Shown here: positions 52,550-60,537 of the stretch, in pieces
Layout of the letters: the number at the start of each line of letters is the position of its first letter
Position numbering within the stretch: position 1 is the first letter of the stretch
Assembly: GCF_036010505.1 (NCBI RefSeq)
Contig: NZ_CP108569.1
Span: forward strand, 2,296,001 to 2,360,000
Length of the DNA: 64,000 bases
Origin: Streptomyces sp. NBC_01197
GTDB lineage: Bacteria; Actinomycetota; Actinomycetes; Streptomycetales; Streptomycetaceae
Direction of reading: 5' to 3'
The notes under the pieces: model-generated
Told to the model about the DNA's origin: nothing
Seen by the model: the letters and a program-made list of their open reading frames with translations, nothing else
Database searches by the model: none
Program-made: the position numbers and the translations under genes

Positions 52550-53629
52550 ATGGACGAGACCGACGCGACCCCGGCCGTCCGGCTCGACGGCGTCTCCAAG
52601 CAGTTCTCGGACTCCTACGCCGTACACGACCTCGACCTCGACATCGAAGCCGGCCACTTCTTCTCCCTGCTCGGCCCCTCCGGCTGCGGCAAGACCACCT
52701 CGCTGCGCATGATCGGCGGGTTCAGCGACCCCACCGAGGGGTCGGTGCTGCTCGCCGGCGAGGACGTGACCGGGCTGCCACCCAACAAGCGCAACGTCAA
52801 CACCGTCTTTCAGAGCTATGCCCTGTTCGACCACCTGAGCATCACCGACAACATCGCCTTCGGCCTCAAACGCAAGGGCGTGGACCGGGCACAGGTCCGC
52901 CAGCGCGTAGGCGAGATGCTGGACCTGGTGCAGCTCGGCGGTCTCGCCGAGCGCAAGCCCCGTACCCTCTCCGGCGGTCAGCGGCAGCGCGTCGCCCTGG
53001 CCCGTGCCCTCGTCAACCGGCCCGCTGTCCTGCTCCTCGACGAGCCGCTGGCCGCCCTCGACCTGAAACTGCGCCGGCAGATGCAGGTGGAGCTCAAGCA
53101 GATCCAGCGCGAGGTCGGCATCACGTTCGTCTTCGTCACCCACGACCAGGATGAGGCGCTGACCATGTCCGACCGGATCGCCGTGATGAACGATGGCCGC
53201 GTCGAGCAGTGCGGCAGCCCCGAGGACGTCTACGAGCACCCGGCCAGCACCTTCGTCGCCTCCTTCCTGGGCACCTCCAACCTGATGAACGGCACCTACC
53301 GGAACGGCGAGGTCGCCCTCGTCCATGGCCCCGCCCTGGATGTCGGCAGCCGCACCGGCATCACGGACGGCACCGCCGTCAGCGTGTCCGTACGCCCCGA
53401 GAAGATCTGGCTGTCCGACTTCGAACCCGGCATGTCGGTGCTGAGCGGCATCGTCCGCGACACCGTCTACAGCGGGCCCACCACCACCTACCTGATCGAA
53501 CTGGCGCCCGGCGTCACGCTGTCGGTGCTGGAGCAGAACACGGCCCGCGCGCGCATGGAGGACCGCTGGTGCGGCGGCGAGACCGTGGAGGTCGGCTGGC
53601 GGCCGGAGCACTGCCTGGTCCTGGTCTGA
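52550..53629 (+). CDS. Polyamine-type ABC ATPase (PotA-like)
   Basis: 359-aa ATPase. Walker A GPSGCGKTT, signature LSGGQRQRVALARAL, Walker B VLLLDEPLAALD, H-loop THDQDEAL, then a TOBE domain (about 280-355). ATG 52550 is preferred because GGAGAG is 8 bases upstream; a GTG at 52541 would overlap the permease stop. It completes an ABC importer with the three preceding genes. Confidence 0.93.
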   Translation: MDETDATPAVRLDGVSKQFSDSYAVHDLDLDIEAGHFFSLLGPSGCGKTTSLRMIGGFSDPTEGSVLLAGEDVTGLPPNKRNVNTVFQSYALFDHLSITDNIAFGLKRKGVDRAQVRQRVGEMLDLVQLGGLAERKPRTLSGGQRQRVALARALVNRPAVLLLDEPLAALDLKLRRQMQVELKQIQREVGITFVFVTHDQDEALTMSDRIAVMNDGRVEQCGSPEDVYEHPASTFVASFLGTSNLMNGTYRNGEVALVHGPALDVGSRTGITDGTAVSVSVRPEKIWLSDFEPGMSVLSGIVRDTVYSGPTTTYLIELAPGVTLSVLEQNTARARMEDRWCGGETVEVGWRPEHCLVLV

Positions 53630-53671
53630 CCGCCCGCAAGCGTTCCTGACGCACTGACGAAAGCGAAACTG

Positions 53672-54991
53672 ATGCATCATGACGTGATCGTGCTCGGCGC
53701 CGGGCTGGCCGGGCTCGCCGCCGCCCGGGACCTGGCGGCCGCCGGCACCGACGTACTGGTCCTGGAGGCCCGGGACCGCGTCGGCGGCCGGGTCGAACAG
53801 GCCCGGCTGCCCGACGGCCGCACCGTCCAGCTGGGCGGTGAAGTGGTGGGCCGCGCCCACACCGCCTACCTTCAACTGGCGGAGGAAATGGGCCTGAAGC
53901 TGGTCCCGAGCTATGTCGCCGAGCCGGGCCGCATCACCCGCGCAACCCCCGAGGGCCGCTCGGCCGGTGATCCGCCGCACTGGTTCGGCCCCGGCGACGC
54001 GGCCCTGCACGAGCGGCTCGGCGCGGAGTTCACGGCCCTGGCCGCCACCGTCGGCCCCGACGACCCCTGGTCACATCCGGAGGCGGCCGCCCTCGACCGG
54101 CTGTCGGTGGCCGACTGGCTGCGCTCGCGGCACGCCACGCCCGCCGTCGTACGCCTGTGGGACATCGGCCAACTGGCCCTCGCCGGTGGCTCCTACGAGC
54201 GGACCTCGCTCCTCGCCGCCCTGCGCAAGAGCGCCGCGGTACCCGGTTCCGGCTCGGGCGACTACGACTACGACGACTGGGAGGGAATGCGGCTCGCCGA
54301 GGGCTCCGCCACCCTCGCCGAGGTCATGGGCCGCACACTCGGCCCGCGTATCCGCCTCGGCTCACCCGTCGTCGCCCTGCACATACGCCCCGGCCGCTGC
54401 ACCGTACGCACGGCCACCGGTGAAACCCTCACCGCCGCCGCGGTGGTGAGCGCCCTGCCCGTGGGACCTCTGCGCTCCGTCTCCGTCACCGGGGTGAGCG
54501 AGGCGCGCCTCGCATCCCTGCACCGCCAACGCCAGGCGGTGGCCGCCAAGTTCGCCGCCGTCTACGACCGTCCTTTCTGGCGCGCGAAGGGGCTGAGCGG
54601 CCTGTCCGAGTCCGAGGGAGTCCTGGGCAGTACCTGGCCGCAGGGCGAGGGCGTCCTCTCCGCCCTGATACCGCCCGAACGCTACGGCGTCCTGCTGGGC
54701 GCCCCGCCCCAGCTGCGCACCGCCGAACTGCTCACCGAGGTGGCCGCCCTGTACGGCGACGAAGCCCACCACCCGCTCGCCTGCTACCTGCGGCTGTGGG
54801 GAACCGATCCGTGGACTCAGGGCTATGTCACCCAGTGGCCGCCGGGCGAGGTCACGGCGGTCGGCCCGCTGCACAGCACCCACGAGCCCCCGTTCTACGT
54901 CTGCGGCTCCGATCAGTGGGTCGCCGGATACATGGAAGGCGCCGTCCGCACCGGCCGCGCCGCCGCCGAGGAGGCCCTGCGCCGTGGCTGA
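53672..54991 (+). CDS. Flavin-containing amine oxidase
   Basis: 439-aa FAD enzyme of the monoamine/polyamine oxidase family. The dinucleotide fold is at the N terminus (VIVLGAGLAGLAAARDL) followed by the second FAD motif (RVGGRVEQARLPDG) and a C-terminal FAD segment (GSDQWVAGYMEGAVRTGRAAAEE). It oxidises an amine carbon to an imine, which hydrolyses to an aldehyde plus amine; the aldehyde is a substrate for the overlapping aldehyde dehydrogenase gene. It lacks the Cys of covalent-FAD (SGC) amine oxidases, so FAD is probably noncovalent. Confidence 0.88.
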   Translation: MHHDVIVLGAGLAGLAAARDLAAAGTDVLVLEARDRVGGRVEQARLPDGRTVQLGGEVVGRAHTAYLQLAEEMGLKLVPSYVAEPGRITRATPEGRSAGDPPHWFGPGDAALHERLGAEFTALAATVGPDDPWSHPEAAALDRLSVADWLRSRHATPAVVRLWDIGQLALAGGSYERTSLLAALRKSAAVPGSGSGDYDYDDWEGMRLAEGSATLAEVMGRTLGPRIRLGSPVVALHIRPGRCTVRTATGETLTAAAVVSALPVGPLRSVSVTGVSEARLASLHRQRQAVAAKFAAVYDRPFWRAKGLSGLSESEGVLGSTWPQGEGVLSALIPPERYGVLLGAPPQLRTAELLTEVAALYGDEAHHPLACYLRLWGTDPWTQGYVTQWPPGEVTAVGPLHSTHEPPFYVCGSDQWVAGYMEGAVRTGRAAAEEALRRG

Positions 54992-56417
54992 CCACACCTA
55001 CCGCACCACCGTCCTGAACCACATCGGCGGCAAGGACGTGCCCGCCGCCTCCAGAGCCACTCTGCGCCTGATCGACCCGACCACCGGACGCGTCCACGGC
55101 ACAGCGCCGCTCTCCGGCGCTGAGGACGTCGACACGGCCCAGCGGGCGGCGCAGGAGGCCTTCGACTGCTGGTCGGCCACCACCCCGATGCAACGCCAGA
55201 CCGCGCTGCTGCGCATCGCCGACGCACTGGAGGGACAGGCCGGCGTCCTGGCGAGCGCCGAGGTCGCCGACACCGGCAAACCGCGCGCTCTGTTCCTGGC
55301 GGACGAACTGCCCGCGATCGTCGACGGGATGCGGTACTTCGCCGGAGCCGCCCGGAATCTCCCGGGCGCCGCCGCCATGGAGTACACCCCGGGCCGCACC
55401 TCCGTACTGCGCCGCGAGCCAGTCGGCGTCTGCGCCCAGATCACCCCGTGGAACTACCCGCTGATGATGGCCGCGTGGAAGGTGGCGCCCGCGCTCGCCG
55501 CCGGGAACACCGTCATCCTCAAACCGTCCGACTCCACCCCCTCCTCGGCCACACTCCTCGCCCGGCTGGCCGCCGAGCATCTGCCGCCCGGTGTGCTCAA
55601 CGTCGTGTGCGGCGATCGTGACACCGGGCGCCACCTGGTCGTCCACCCCGGCATCCGGCTGGTCGCCGTCACCGGCAGTGTCCGCGCCGGACAGCAGATC
55701 GCGGCCGCCGCGGCCGCCGGTCTCAAACGGCTCCACCTGGAACTCGGCGGCAACGCCCCGGTGGTGATCCACGAGGACGCCGATCTCGGCGAGGCGGTCG
55801 AGCAGTTGTCGTCGCTCGCCTTCTACAACGCGGGCCAGGACTGCACGGCCGCCACCAGGATCCTGGTCCACCACCGGATCCACGACGCCTTCCTCGCCGC
55901 GTTCGCCGAGCGGGCCGAGCGGCAGGTGCCGGGTGACCCCGACGACCCGGACACCGACTTCGGTCCTCTCAACAACACCGCCCAACTTGCCAACGTACGC
56001 CGCCTGCTGGACTCGCTCCCGGACCACGCTGAGGTCATAACGGGCGGCGCGGCGCCGGCCCGCCCCGGATTCTTTCACCAGGCCACCGTGGTCGCCGGAG
56101 TCAGGCAGCAGGACGAGATCGTCCAGAGCGAGGTGTTCGGACCGGTCGTCACCGTCCAGCCCTTCACCCACGAATCCGAGGCCTTCCACATGGCGAACGC
56201 GGTCCCCCAGGGGCTCGCCGCCGGCGTCTGGACGAGCGACCACGACCGGGCCATGCGCGCGAGCCGCGCGCTGCAGGCAGGGATCGTCTGGGTCAACACC
56301 CACGGCACGACCGTGTCGGAGATGCCGCACGGCGGCGTACGTCACTCCGGTTACGGCAGCGACCTCTCCCTCGCCGGGCTGCTGGACTACACCCAGGTCA
56401 AACACGTCATGCTGTGA
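54984..56417 (+). CDS. Aldehyde dehydrogenase (aminobutyraldehyde/betaine-aldehyde type)
   Basis: 477-aa NAD(P)-dependent dehydrogenase. Catalytic C287 in AGQDCTAATR, general base E253 in LELGGNAP, and N-anchor PWNYPLMMAAWKVAPAL. Closest in character to gamma-aminobutyraldehyde and betaine aldehyde dehydrogenases (YNAGQDC motif). GTG 54984 overlaps the amine oxidase gene by 8 bp, with GAGGAGG upstream, so the two are coupled. It turns the aldehyde from amine oxidation into an acid, possibly the substrate of the left-arm acyl-CoA synthetase. Last gene of the right arm. Confidence 0.9.
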   Translation: MADHTYRTTVLNHIGGKDVPAASRATLRLIDPTTGRVHGTAPLSGAEDVDTAQRAAQEAFDCWSATTPMQRQTALLRIADALEGQAGVLASAEVADTGKPRALFLADELPAIVDGMRYFAGAARNLPGAAAMEYTPGRTSVLRREPVGVCAQITPWNYPLMMAAWKVAPALAAGNTVILKPSDSTPSSATLLARLAAEHLPPGVLNVVCGDRDTGRHLVVHPGIRLVAVTGSVRAGQQIAAAAAAGLKRLHLELGGNAPVVIHEDADLGEAVEQLSSLAFYNAGQDCTAATRILVHHRIHDAFLAAFAERAERQVPGDPDDPDTDFGPLNNTAQLANVRRLLDSLPDHAEVITGGAAPARPGFFHQATVVAGVRQQDEIVQSEVFGPVVTVQPFTHESEAFHMANAVPQGLAAGVWTSDHDRAMRASRALQAGIVWVNTHGTTVSEMPHGGVRHSGYGSDLSLAGLLDYTQVKHVML

Positions 56418-56493
56418 GCGGTGGTCAAGCACCTGCTCGCTGCCGCTCATCACGGCAGACCCGTTCCTGCCCGGTCTGCGGATCGTCGTCGCC

Positions 56494-56543
56494 CCGCGCC
56501 GCTCGCTCCGCCCGCAGCATCCCGCGGCGCATCGCCGAAGACG
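56494..56543 (+). repeat. 50-bp direct repeat, right copy, flanking the catabolic block
   Basis: Same orientation and 47 of 50 bases identical to 40510-40559. It lies 76 bp after the aldehyde dehydrogenase stop and 81 bp before hisN. The block between the copies (about 15.9 kb) contains tetR and the whole divergon. Confidence 0.85.
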
Positions 56544-56624
56544 GAGGACGGCGCGTTCGTCCGCGGCACCACGGCCGGCAGGGCCCTGTGGCTCGATCGG
56601 GGGCCCGGTGGATACTGTGACGCC

Positions 56625-57425
56625 ATGCCCGACTACCACGATGATCTGCGCCTCGCCCATGTCCTCGCGGACGCCGCCGACGCGGCGACCATGGACCGGT
56701 TCAAGGCCCTCGACCTGAAGGTCGAGACGAAGCCGGACATGACCCCCGTGACGGAGGCGGACAAGGGCGCGGAGGAGCTGATCCGCGGACAGCTCCAGCG
56801 CGCCAGGCCCCGCGACGCGATCCTCGGTGAGGAGTACGGCCTGTCGGGTACGGGTTCCCGTCGCTGGATCATCGACCCGATCGACGGCACCAAGAACTAC
56901 GTACGCGGGGTCCCGGTCTGGGCCACTCTGATCTCCCTGGCTGTCGCGGGCGAGGGAGGCCACGAGCCGGTGGTCGGCGTGGTCTCCGCACCCGCGCTGG
57001 GCCGCCGCTGGTGGGCGGCGAAGGGCGGCGGCGCGTACACCGGGCGCAGCCTGACCTCGGCCACCCGGCTGCACGTCTCCAAGGTCTCCAAGGTCTCGGA
57101 CGCCTCGTTCGCGTACGCCTCGCTGAGCGGCTGGGAGGCGCAGGGGCGCCTCGACGGCTTCCTCGACCTGACCCGGGACTGCTGGCGGACCCGGGGGTAC
57201 GGGGACTTCTGGCCGTACATGATGGTCGCCGAGGGCTCGGTGGACATCTGCGCCGAGCCGGAGCTGTCGCTCTGGGACATGGCGGCCACCGCCATCGTCG
57301 TCCAGGAGGCCGGCGGCGAGTTCACCAGCCTGGACGGGGTACGCGGGGTCGAGGGTGGCAACGCGGCCGCGTCGAACGGGCTGCTCCACCAGGATCTGCT
57401 GGGCTATCTCAACCAGCGGTACTGA
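56625..57425 (+). CDS. hisN: Histidinol-phosphatase HisN (inositol-monophosphatase family)
   Basis: 266-aa Mg-dependent phosphatase of the IMPase family. Metal site motifs are intact: [16 protein letters not shown] (84-93) and a late SLWDMAA. The S. coelicolor orthologue in this neighbourhood was shown to be histidinol-phosphatase, so it acts in histidine biosynthesis outside the main his operon. ATG 56625 is the only good start after the repeat. Confidence 0.92.
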   Translation: MPDYHDDLRLAHVLADAADAATMDRFKALDLKVETKPDMTPVTEADKGAEELIRGQLQRARPRDAILGEEYGLSGTGSRRWIIDPIDGTKNYVRGVPVWATLISLAVAGEGGHEPVVGVVSAPALGRRWWAAKGGGAYTGRSLTSATRLHVSKVSKVSDASFAYASLSGWEAQGRLDGFLDLTRDCWRTRGYGDFWPYMMVAEGSVDICAEPELSLWDMAATAIVVQEAGGEFTSLDGVRGVEGGNAAASNGLLHQDLLGYLNQRY

Positions 57426-57562
57426 ACGCCGAACATCCGCCCAGGACTTCACCCTCCCGGACCCTTGCCGTGTTCATGAGCTGATGCGACTCTGAGAGTC
57501 CCCCACTTGTGAACTTGTGAATTCACGCGCATGCTGGATTCCTCCAGGAGGTGGCACTCGCC

Positions 57563-57967
57563 ATGTTCGTCCGCGACGCCATGAGCACGGTGGTCCTCAC
57601 CATCGGCCCCGCACACACGCTCCGACAGTCCGCCACTCTGATGTCCGCACGCCGTATCGGCGCGGCTGTCGTATTCGACCCCGACACCTGCGGAGTCGGC
57701 ATTCTGACCGAGCGCGACATCCTCAACGCCGTCGGCGGTGGCCTCGACCCCGACCGGGAGACGGCGGGCGCCCACACCACCACGGACGTCGTCTTCGCCG
57801 CGCCCTCCTGGACCCTGGAGGAAGCGGCCGAGGCGATGTCGAACGGCGGCTTCCGCCACCTGATCGTGCTCGACGGCGTCGGCCCGGTCGGCATCGTGTC
57901 GGTGCGCGACATCATCCGCTGCTGGGCGCCGGACAGGCGCGAGGCGGCGGCACTGGTCGCCTCCTGA
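57563..57967 (+). CDS. CBS-domain pair protein
   Basis: 134 aa, consisting of two CBS domains (about 5-60: MFVRDAMSTVVLTIGPAHTL with GILTERDIL; and 72-125: ATTTDVVFAAP-like start with GIVSVRDII). Stand-alone CBS pairs bind adenine nucleotides and act as energy sensors; partner unknown. ATG 57563 is chosen over GTG 57551 because AGGAGG sits about 11 bp upstream of the ATG. Confidence 0.88.
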   Translation: MFVRDAMSTVVLTIGPAHTLRQSATLMSARRIGAAVVFDPDTCGVGILTERDILNAVGGGLDPDRETAGAHTTTDVVFAAPSWTLEEAAEAMSNGGFRHLIVLDGVGPVGIVSVRDIIRCWAPDRREAAALVAS

Positions 57968-58091
57968 CCCACCCGGCTCGCACGGCACGGTCGGGAAGTC
58001 ACCACGCTCGACGGACTCACGCGGGTTCTCCTGCCTCACACCTGACAGGTCCTGGCCCCTGACATGCTGCACTGGATCCCATGATGGACTC

Positions 58092-58137
58092 TGTCCAAGT
58101 CAAGGAGTGGTCCAAAGTCACATCCGTTCGGACTTGG
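58092..58137. promoter_or_regulatory. Candidate Fur-family operator upstream of catR
   Basis: Repeated half-sites: TGTCCAAGTCAA (58092-58103), GGTCCAAAGTCA (58109-58120) and the inverted CGGACTTGG (58129-58137), all within 75 bp of the catR start. The arrangement suggests autoregulation. Confidence 0.45.
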
Positions 58138-58163
58138 CCTTCTCTCCTGTTAGGCTGGGCCTT

Positions 58164-58580
58164 ATGAGTGACCTGTTGGAACGCCTGCGCGACCGCGGCT
58201 GGCGGATGACCGCCCAGCGCCGCGTCGTGGCCGAGGTCCTCGACGGGGACCACGTTCATCTGACCGCCGACGAGGTGCACGCGCGCGCCGCGACGAGGCT
58301 GCCGGAGATCTCCCGGGCGACGGTCTACAACACCCTGGGCGAGATGGTCGTCCTCGGCGAGGTGATCGAAGTCTCCACGGACCGCCGCGCCAAGCGGTAC
58401 GACCCGAACGCGCACCGGCCGCACCAGCACCTGGTCTGCGCCCAGTGCGGCTCCATCCGCGACGTGCGCCCCGCGGGCAACCCCCTGCGGGACCTCCCGG
58501 ACGCGGAGCGCTTCGGCTTCACGATCTCCGACGTAGAGGTGACATACCGGGGCGTCTGCCCGGCCTGCGCGGCAGCCTGA
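58164..58580 (+). CDS. catR: Fur-family peroxide-responsive repressor (CatR-like)
   Basis: 138-aa Fur/PerR-type regulator. An N-terminal winged helix (about 5-80: GWRMTAQRRVVAEVL, ISRATVYNTLGEMV) precedes a dimerisation domain with metal ligands (HRPHQHLVC) and two CxxC pairs, CAQC and CPAC, for structural zinc. The location next to hisN matches S. coelicolor catR, a repressor of the major catalase. No catalase gene is in this window, and the identity rests on synteny. Confidence 0.85.
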   Translation: MSDLLERLRDRGWRMTAQRRVVAEVLDGDHVHLTADEVHARAATRLPEISRATVYNTLGEMVVLGEVIEVSTDRRAKRYDPNAHRPHQHLVCAQCGSIRDVRPAGNPLRDLPDAERFGFTISDVEVTYRGVCPACAAA

Positions 58581-58593
58581 CCCTTACATCCAG

Positions 58594-58625
58594 CGGAGCC
58601 CCGGGGCGAATGCCCCGGGGCTCCG
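58594..58625 (+). terminator. catR terminator
   Basis: A perfect 14-bp stem (CGGAGCCCCGGGGC / GCCCCGGGGCTCCG) with a GAAT loop lies 13 bp after the catR stop. Confidence 0.85.
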
Positions 58626-58710
58626 CCGTGTGCACACCTCTTCCAGTATCTGACTACCCGTCATATCCTGCGGCGATCACCCGTCCGCACCCTCCGCAAG
58701 GAGACGCCCC

Positions 58711-59604
58711 GTGGGAGACCCGCACCCGCCCCCACTCACCGCCCAGCCAGTCACCTCCGAACCAGCGCACGGCAAGCCGGCGCCCGGCAGTCCCACGTCC
58801 GCCCTACCGACGTCGGGCGACCCGGCGCCCGGCCGGTCCGCCAAACTCCACGTCCAGTCCCTCACCCGCACCTTCGGCCGCGGCCGCACCGCCTTGAACG
58901 CACTCGGACCGGTGGATCTGGACATCGACGCCGGCGAGTTCACCTGCATCGTCGGCCCTTCGGGCTGCGGCAAGTCCACCCTGCTGCGGATCGCGGCCGG
59001 GCTGCTGCGCCCCAGCACCGGTGAGCTGGCCATCCGCACCTCGTCCGCCCGCCCGGCCGCGATGATCTTCCAGGACTACGGCATCTACGACTGGAAGGAC
59101 GTCCTGGCCAACGTCCGGTTCGGCCTCGACATCCAGCGCGTCCCGCGCAAGGAGGCCGACCGCCGCGCCCGCGACTGGCTGGCGCGCATCGGCCTCGCCG
59201 ACTTCGCCGACGCCTACCCGGCGGCTCTCTCCGGCGGTATGCGCCAGCGCGTCGCCATCGCCCGCGCCCTCGCCGTGGAGCCCGAGATCCTGCTGATGGA
59301 CGAGCCGTTCGCGGCCCTCGACGCACAGCTGCGCACCATCCTCCAGGACGAGCTGCTCGAACTCACCCAGACCACCCGCACCACGGCTCTCTTCATCACC
59401 CACAGCCTCGAAGAGGCGATCGTCCTGGGCGACCGGGTCCTGGTGATGTCGGCGCGTCCCGGCCGGATCATCGCCGAGCGCCGGCCGCCGTTCCCCAGGC
59501 CCCGGACCGGCGACATGCGGTCGGCCCCCGAGTTCACCGAGCTGAAGTCCGAGCTGTGGGAGCTGCTGCGCGGCGAGGTACGCGGAGAGGCGGTCCCCGC
59601 ATGA
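58711..59604 (+). CDS. ABC transporter ATPase (SsuB/NMT1-system type)
   Basis: 297-aa ATPase. A disordered Pro/Ser-rich N-terminal 45 residues precede the ATPase domain: Walker A GPSGCGKST, signature LSGGMRQRVAIARAL, Walker B ILLMDEPFAALD, H-loop THSLEEAI. GTG 58711 has AAGGAG 7 bp upstream. It overlaps the permease gene start (ATGA) and forms a three-gene importer with the permease and binding protein. Confidence 0.9.
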   Translation: MGDPHPPPLTAQPVTSEPAHGKPAPGSPTSALPTSGDPAPGRSAKLHVQSLTRTFGRGRTALNALGPVDLDIDAGEFTCIVGPSGCGKSTLLRIAAGLLRPSTGELAIRTSSARPAAMIFQDYGIYDWKDVLANVRFGLDIQRVPRKEADRRARDWLARIGLADFADAYPAALSGGMRQRVAIARALAVEPEILLMDEPFAALDAQLRTILQDELLELTQTTRTTALFITHSLEEAIVLGDRVLVMSARPGRIIAERRPPFPRPRTGDMRSAPEFTELKSELWELLRGEVRGEAVPA

Positions 59605-60464
59605 GCACAGCGGTCAAGACACCGAAGGAAGGGCTGCTGGTCAGACGGCCGGGCCCGCAGGAGCTGCACCCCGTACGCACCCATCGCAGGCGCCGCACCC
59701 TGGAACTGGCACTCGCCGTCGCCGTACCCGTCGTCCTGATCCTGCTCTGGCAGCTGGCGGCGGACCGGTCCTGGATCGACGACCGGGTCTATCCGGCGCC
59801 CTCCACCATCCTCTCCGACGGCTGGGACCGCGCCGCTCAGGGCGCACTCTGGCCCGATGTGTGGGCCACCCTCAAGCGGGTGCTCGGCGGATATGCGATC
59901 GGCACCGTGTCGGGATACGTACTCGGCCTGCTGATGGGGTCGCTCGCGCTCGTACGGGCGGCCCTGGAGCCACTGCTCGACGCGCTCTACGTGGTCCCGA
60001 AGCTCGCTCTGCTGCCCGTCTTCCTCAACATGTTCGGACTCGGCGAGGGCCCGCAGATCGCGCTGGTCGCCGCCACGGTCTTCTTCTTCGTCTGGATCTC
60101 CACGATGGCGGCGGTGCTCGCCGTGCCCGCAGGCCACCGCGACGCCGGACAGGTGTTCGGCGCGTCACCGTGGCAGATGTTCCGGCACGTCCTGCTGCCC
60201 GCCTCACTGCCCGCGGTGCTCGTCGGGGCCCGGATCGCGGCGGGGGTGGCGGTGCTCGTCATCGTCGCGTCGGAGCAGATCGCCGCGTCCAACGGCCTCG
60301 GGCATCTGATCTTCGACTCCCGCGCGCTCTTCCAGAACGACGTGATGTTCGTCGGGATCGTCTGTGTGGCCGTCCTCGGGGTGCTCTTCTCCGAGCTGGT
60401 GCGGATCGCCGGACGGCTGCTCACTCCATGGGCCCCGCGCGACCGCGGCCGCAGCCAGTCCTGA
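59601..60464 (+). CDS. ABC transporter permease (SsuC/ThiX-like)
   Basis: 287-aa permease with six membrane segments (LALAVAVPVVLILLWQLAA at the N terminus; core VWATLKRVLGGYAIGTVSGYV) and an EAA-like loop VPAGHRDAGQVFGASPWQMF. Typical of nitrate/sulfonate/thiamine-precursor ABC systems. It overlaps the ATPase gene by 4 bp and precedes the binding-protein gene by 73 bp. Confidence 0.88.
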   Translation: MSTAVKTPKEGLLVRRPGPQELHPVRTHRRRRTLELALAVAVPVVLILLWQLAADRSWIDDRVYPAPSTILSDGWDRAAQGALWPDVWATLKRVLGGYAIGTVSGYVLGLLMGSLALVRAALEPLLDALYVVPKLALLPVFLNMFGLGEGPQIALVAATVFFFVWISTMAAVLAVPAGHRDAGQVFGASPWQMFRHVLLPASLPAVLVGARIAAGVAVLVIVASEQIAASNGLGHLIFDSRALFQNDVMFVGIVCVAVLGVLFSELVRIAGRLLTPWAPRDRGRSQS

Positions 60465-60537
60465 GCCAGTCCCGAACACCGGACCGTCCACCGACGGGAC
60501 CCCCCGCAGCCCCCATGTCCGTACGTACGGAGGCTCC

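Noticed and set aside
40510..56543. Insertion of the catabolic block by a transposon or integrative element
   Set aside because: No transposase, integrase, tRNA attachment site or terminal inverted repeats are visible; only the direct repeat supports a recombination event.
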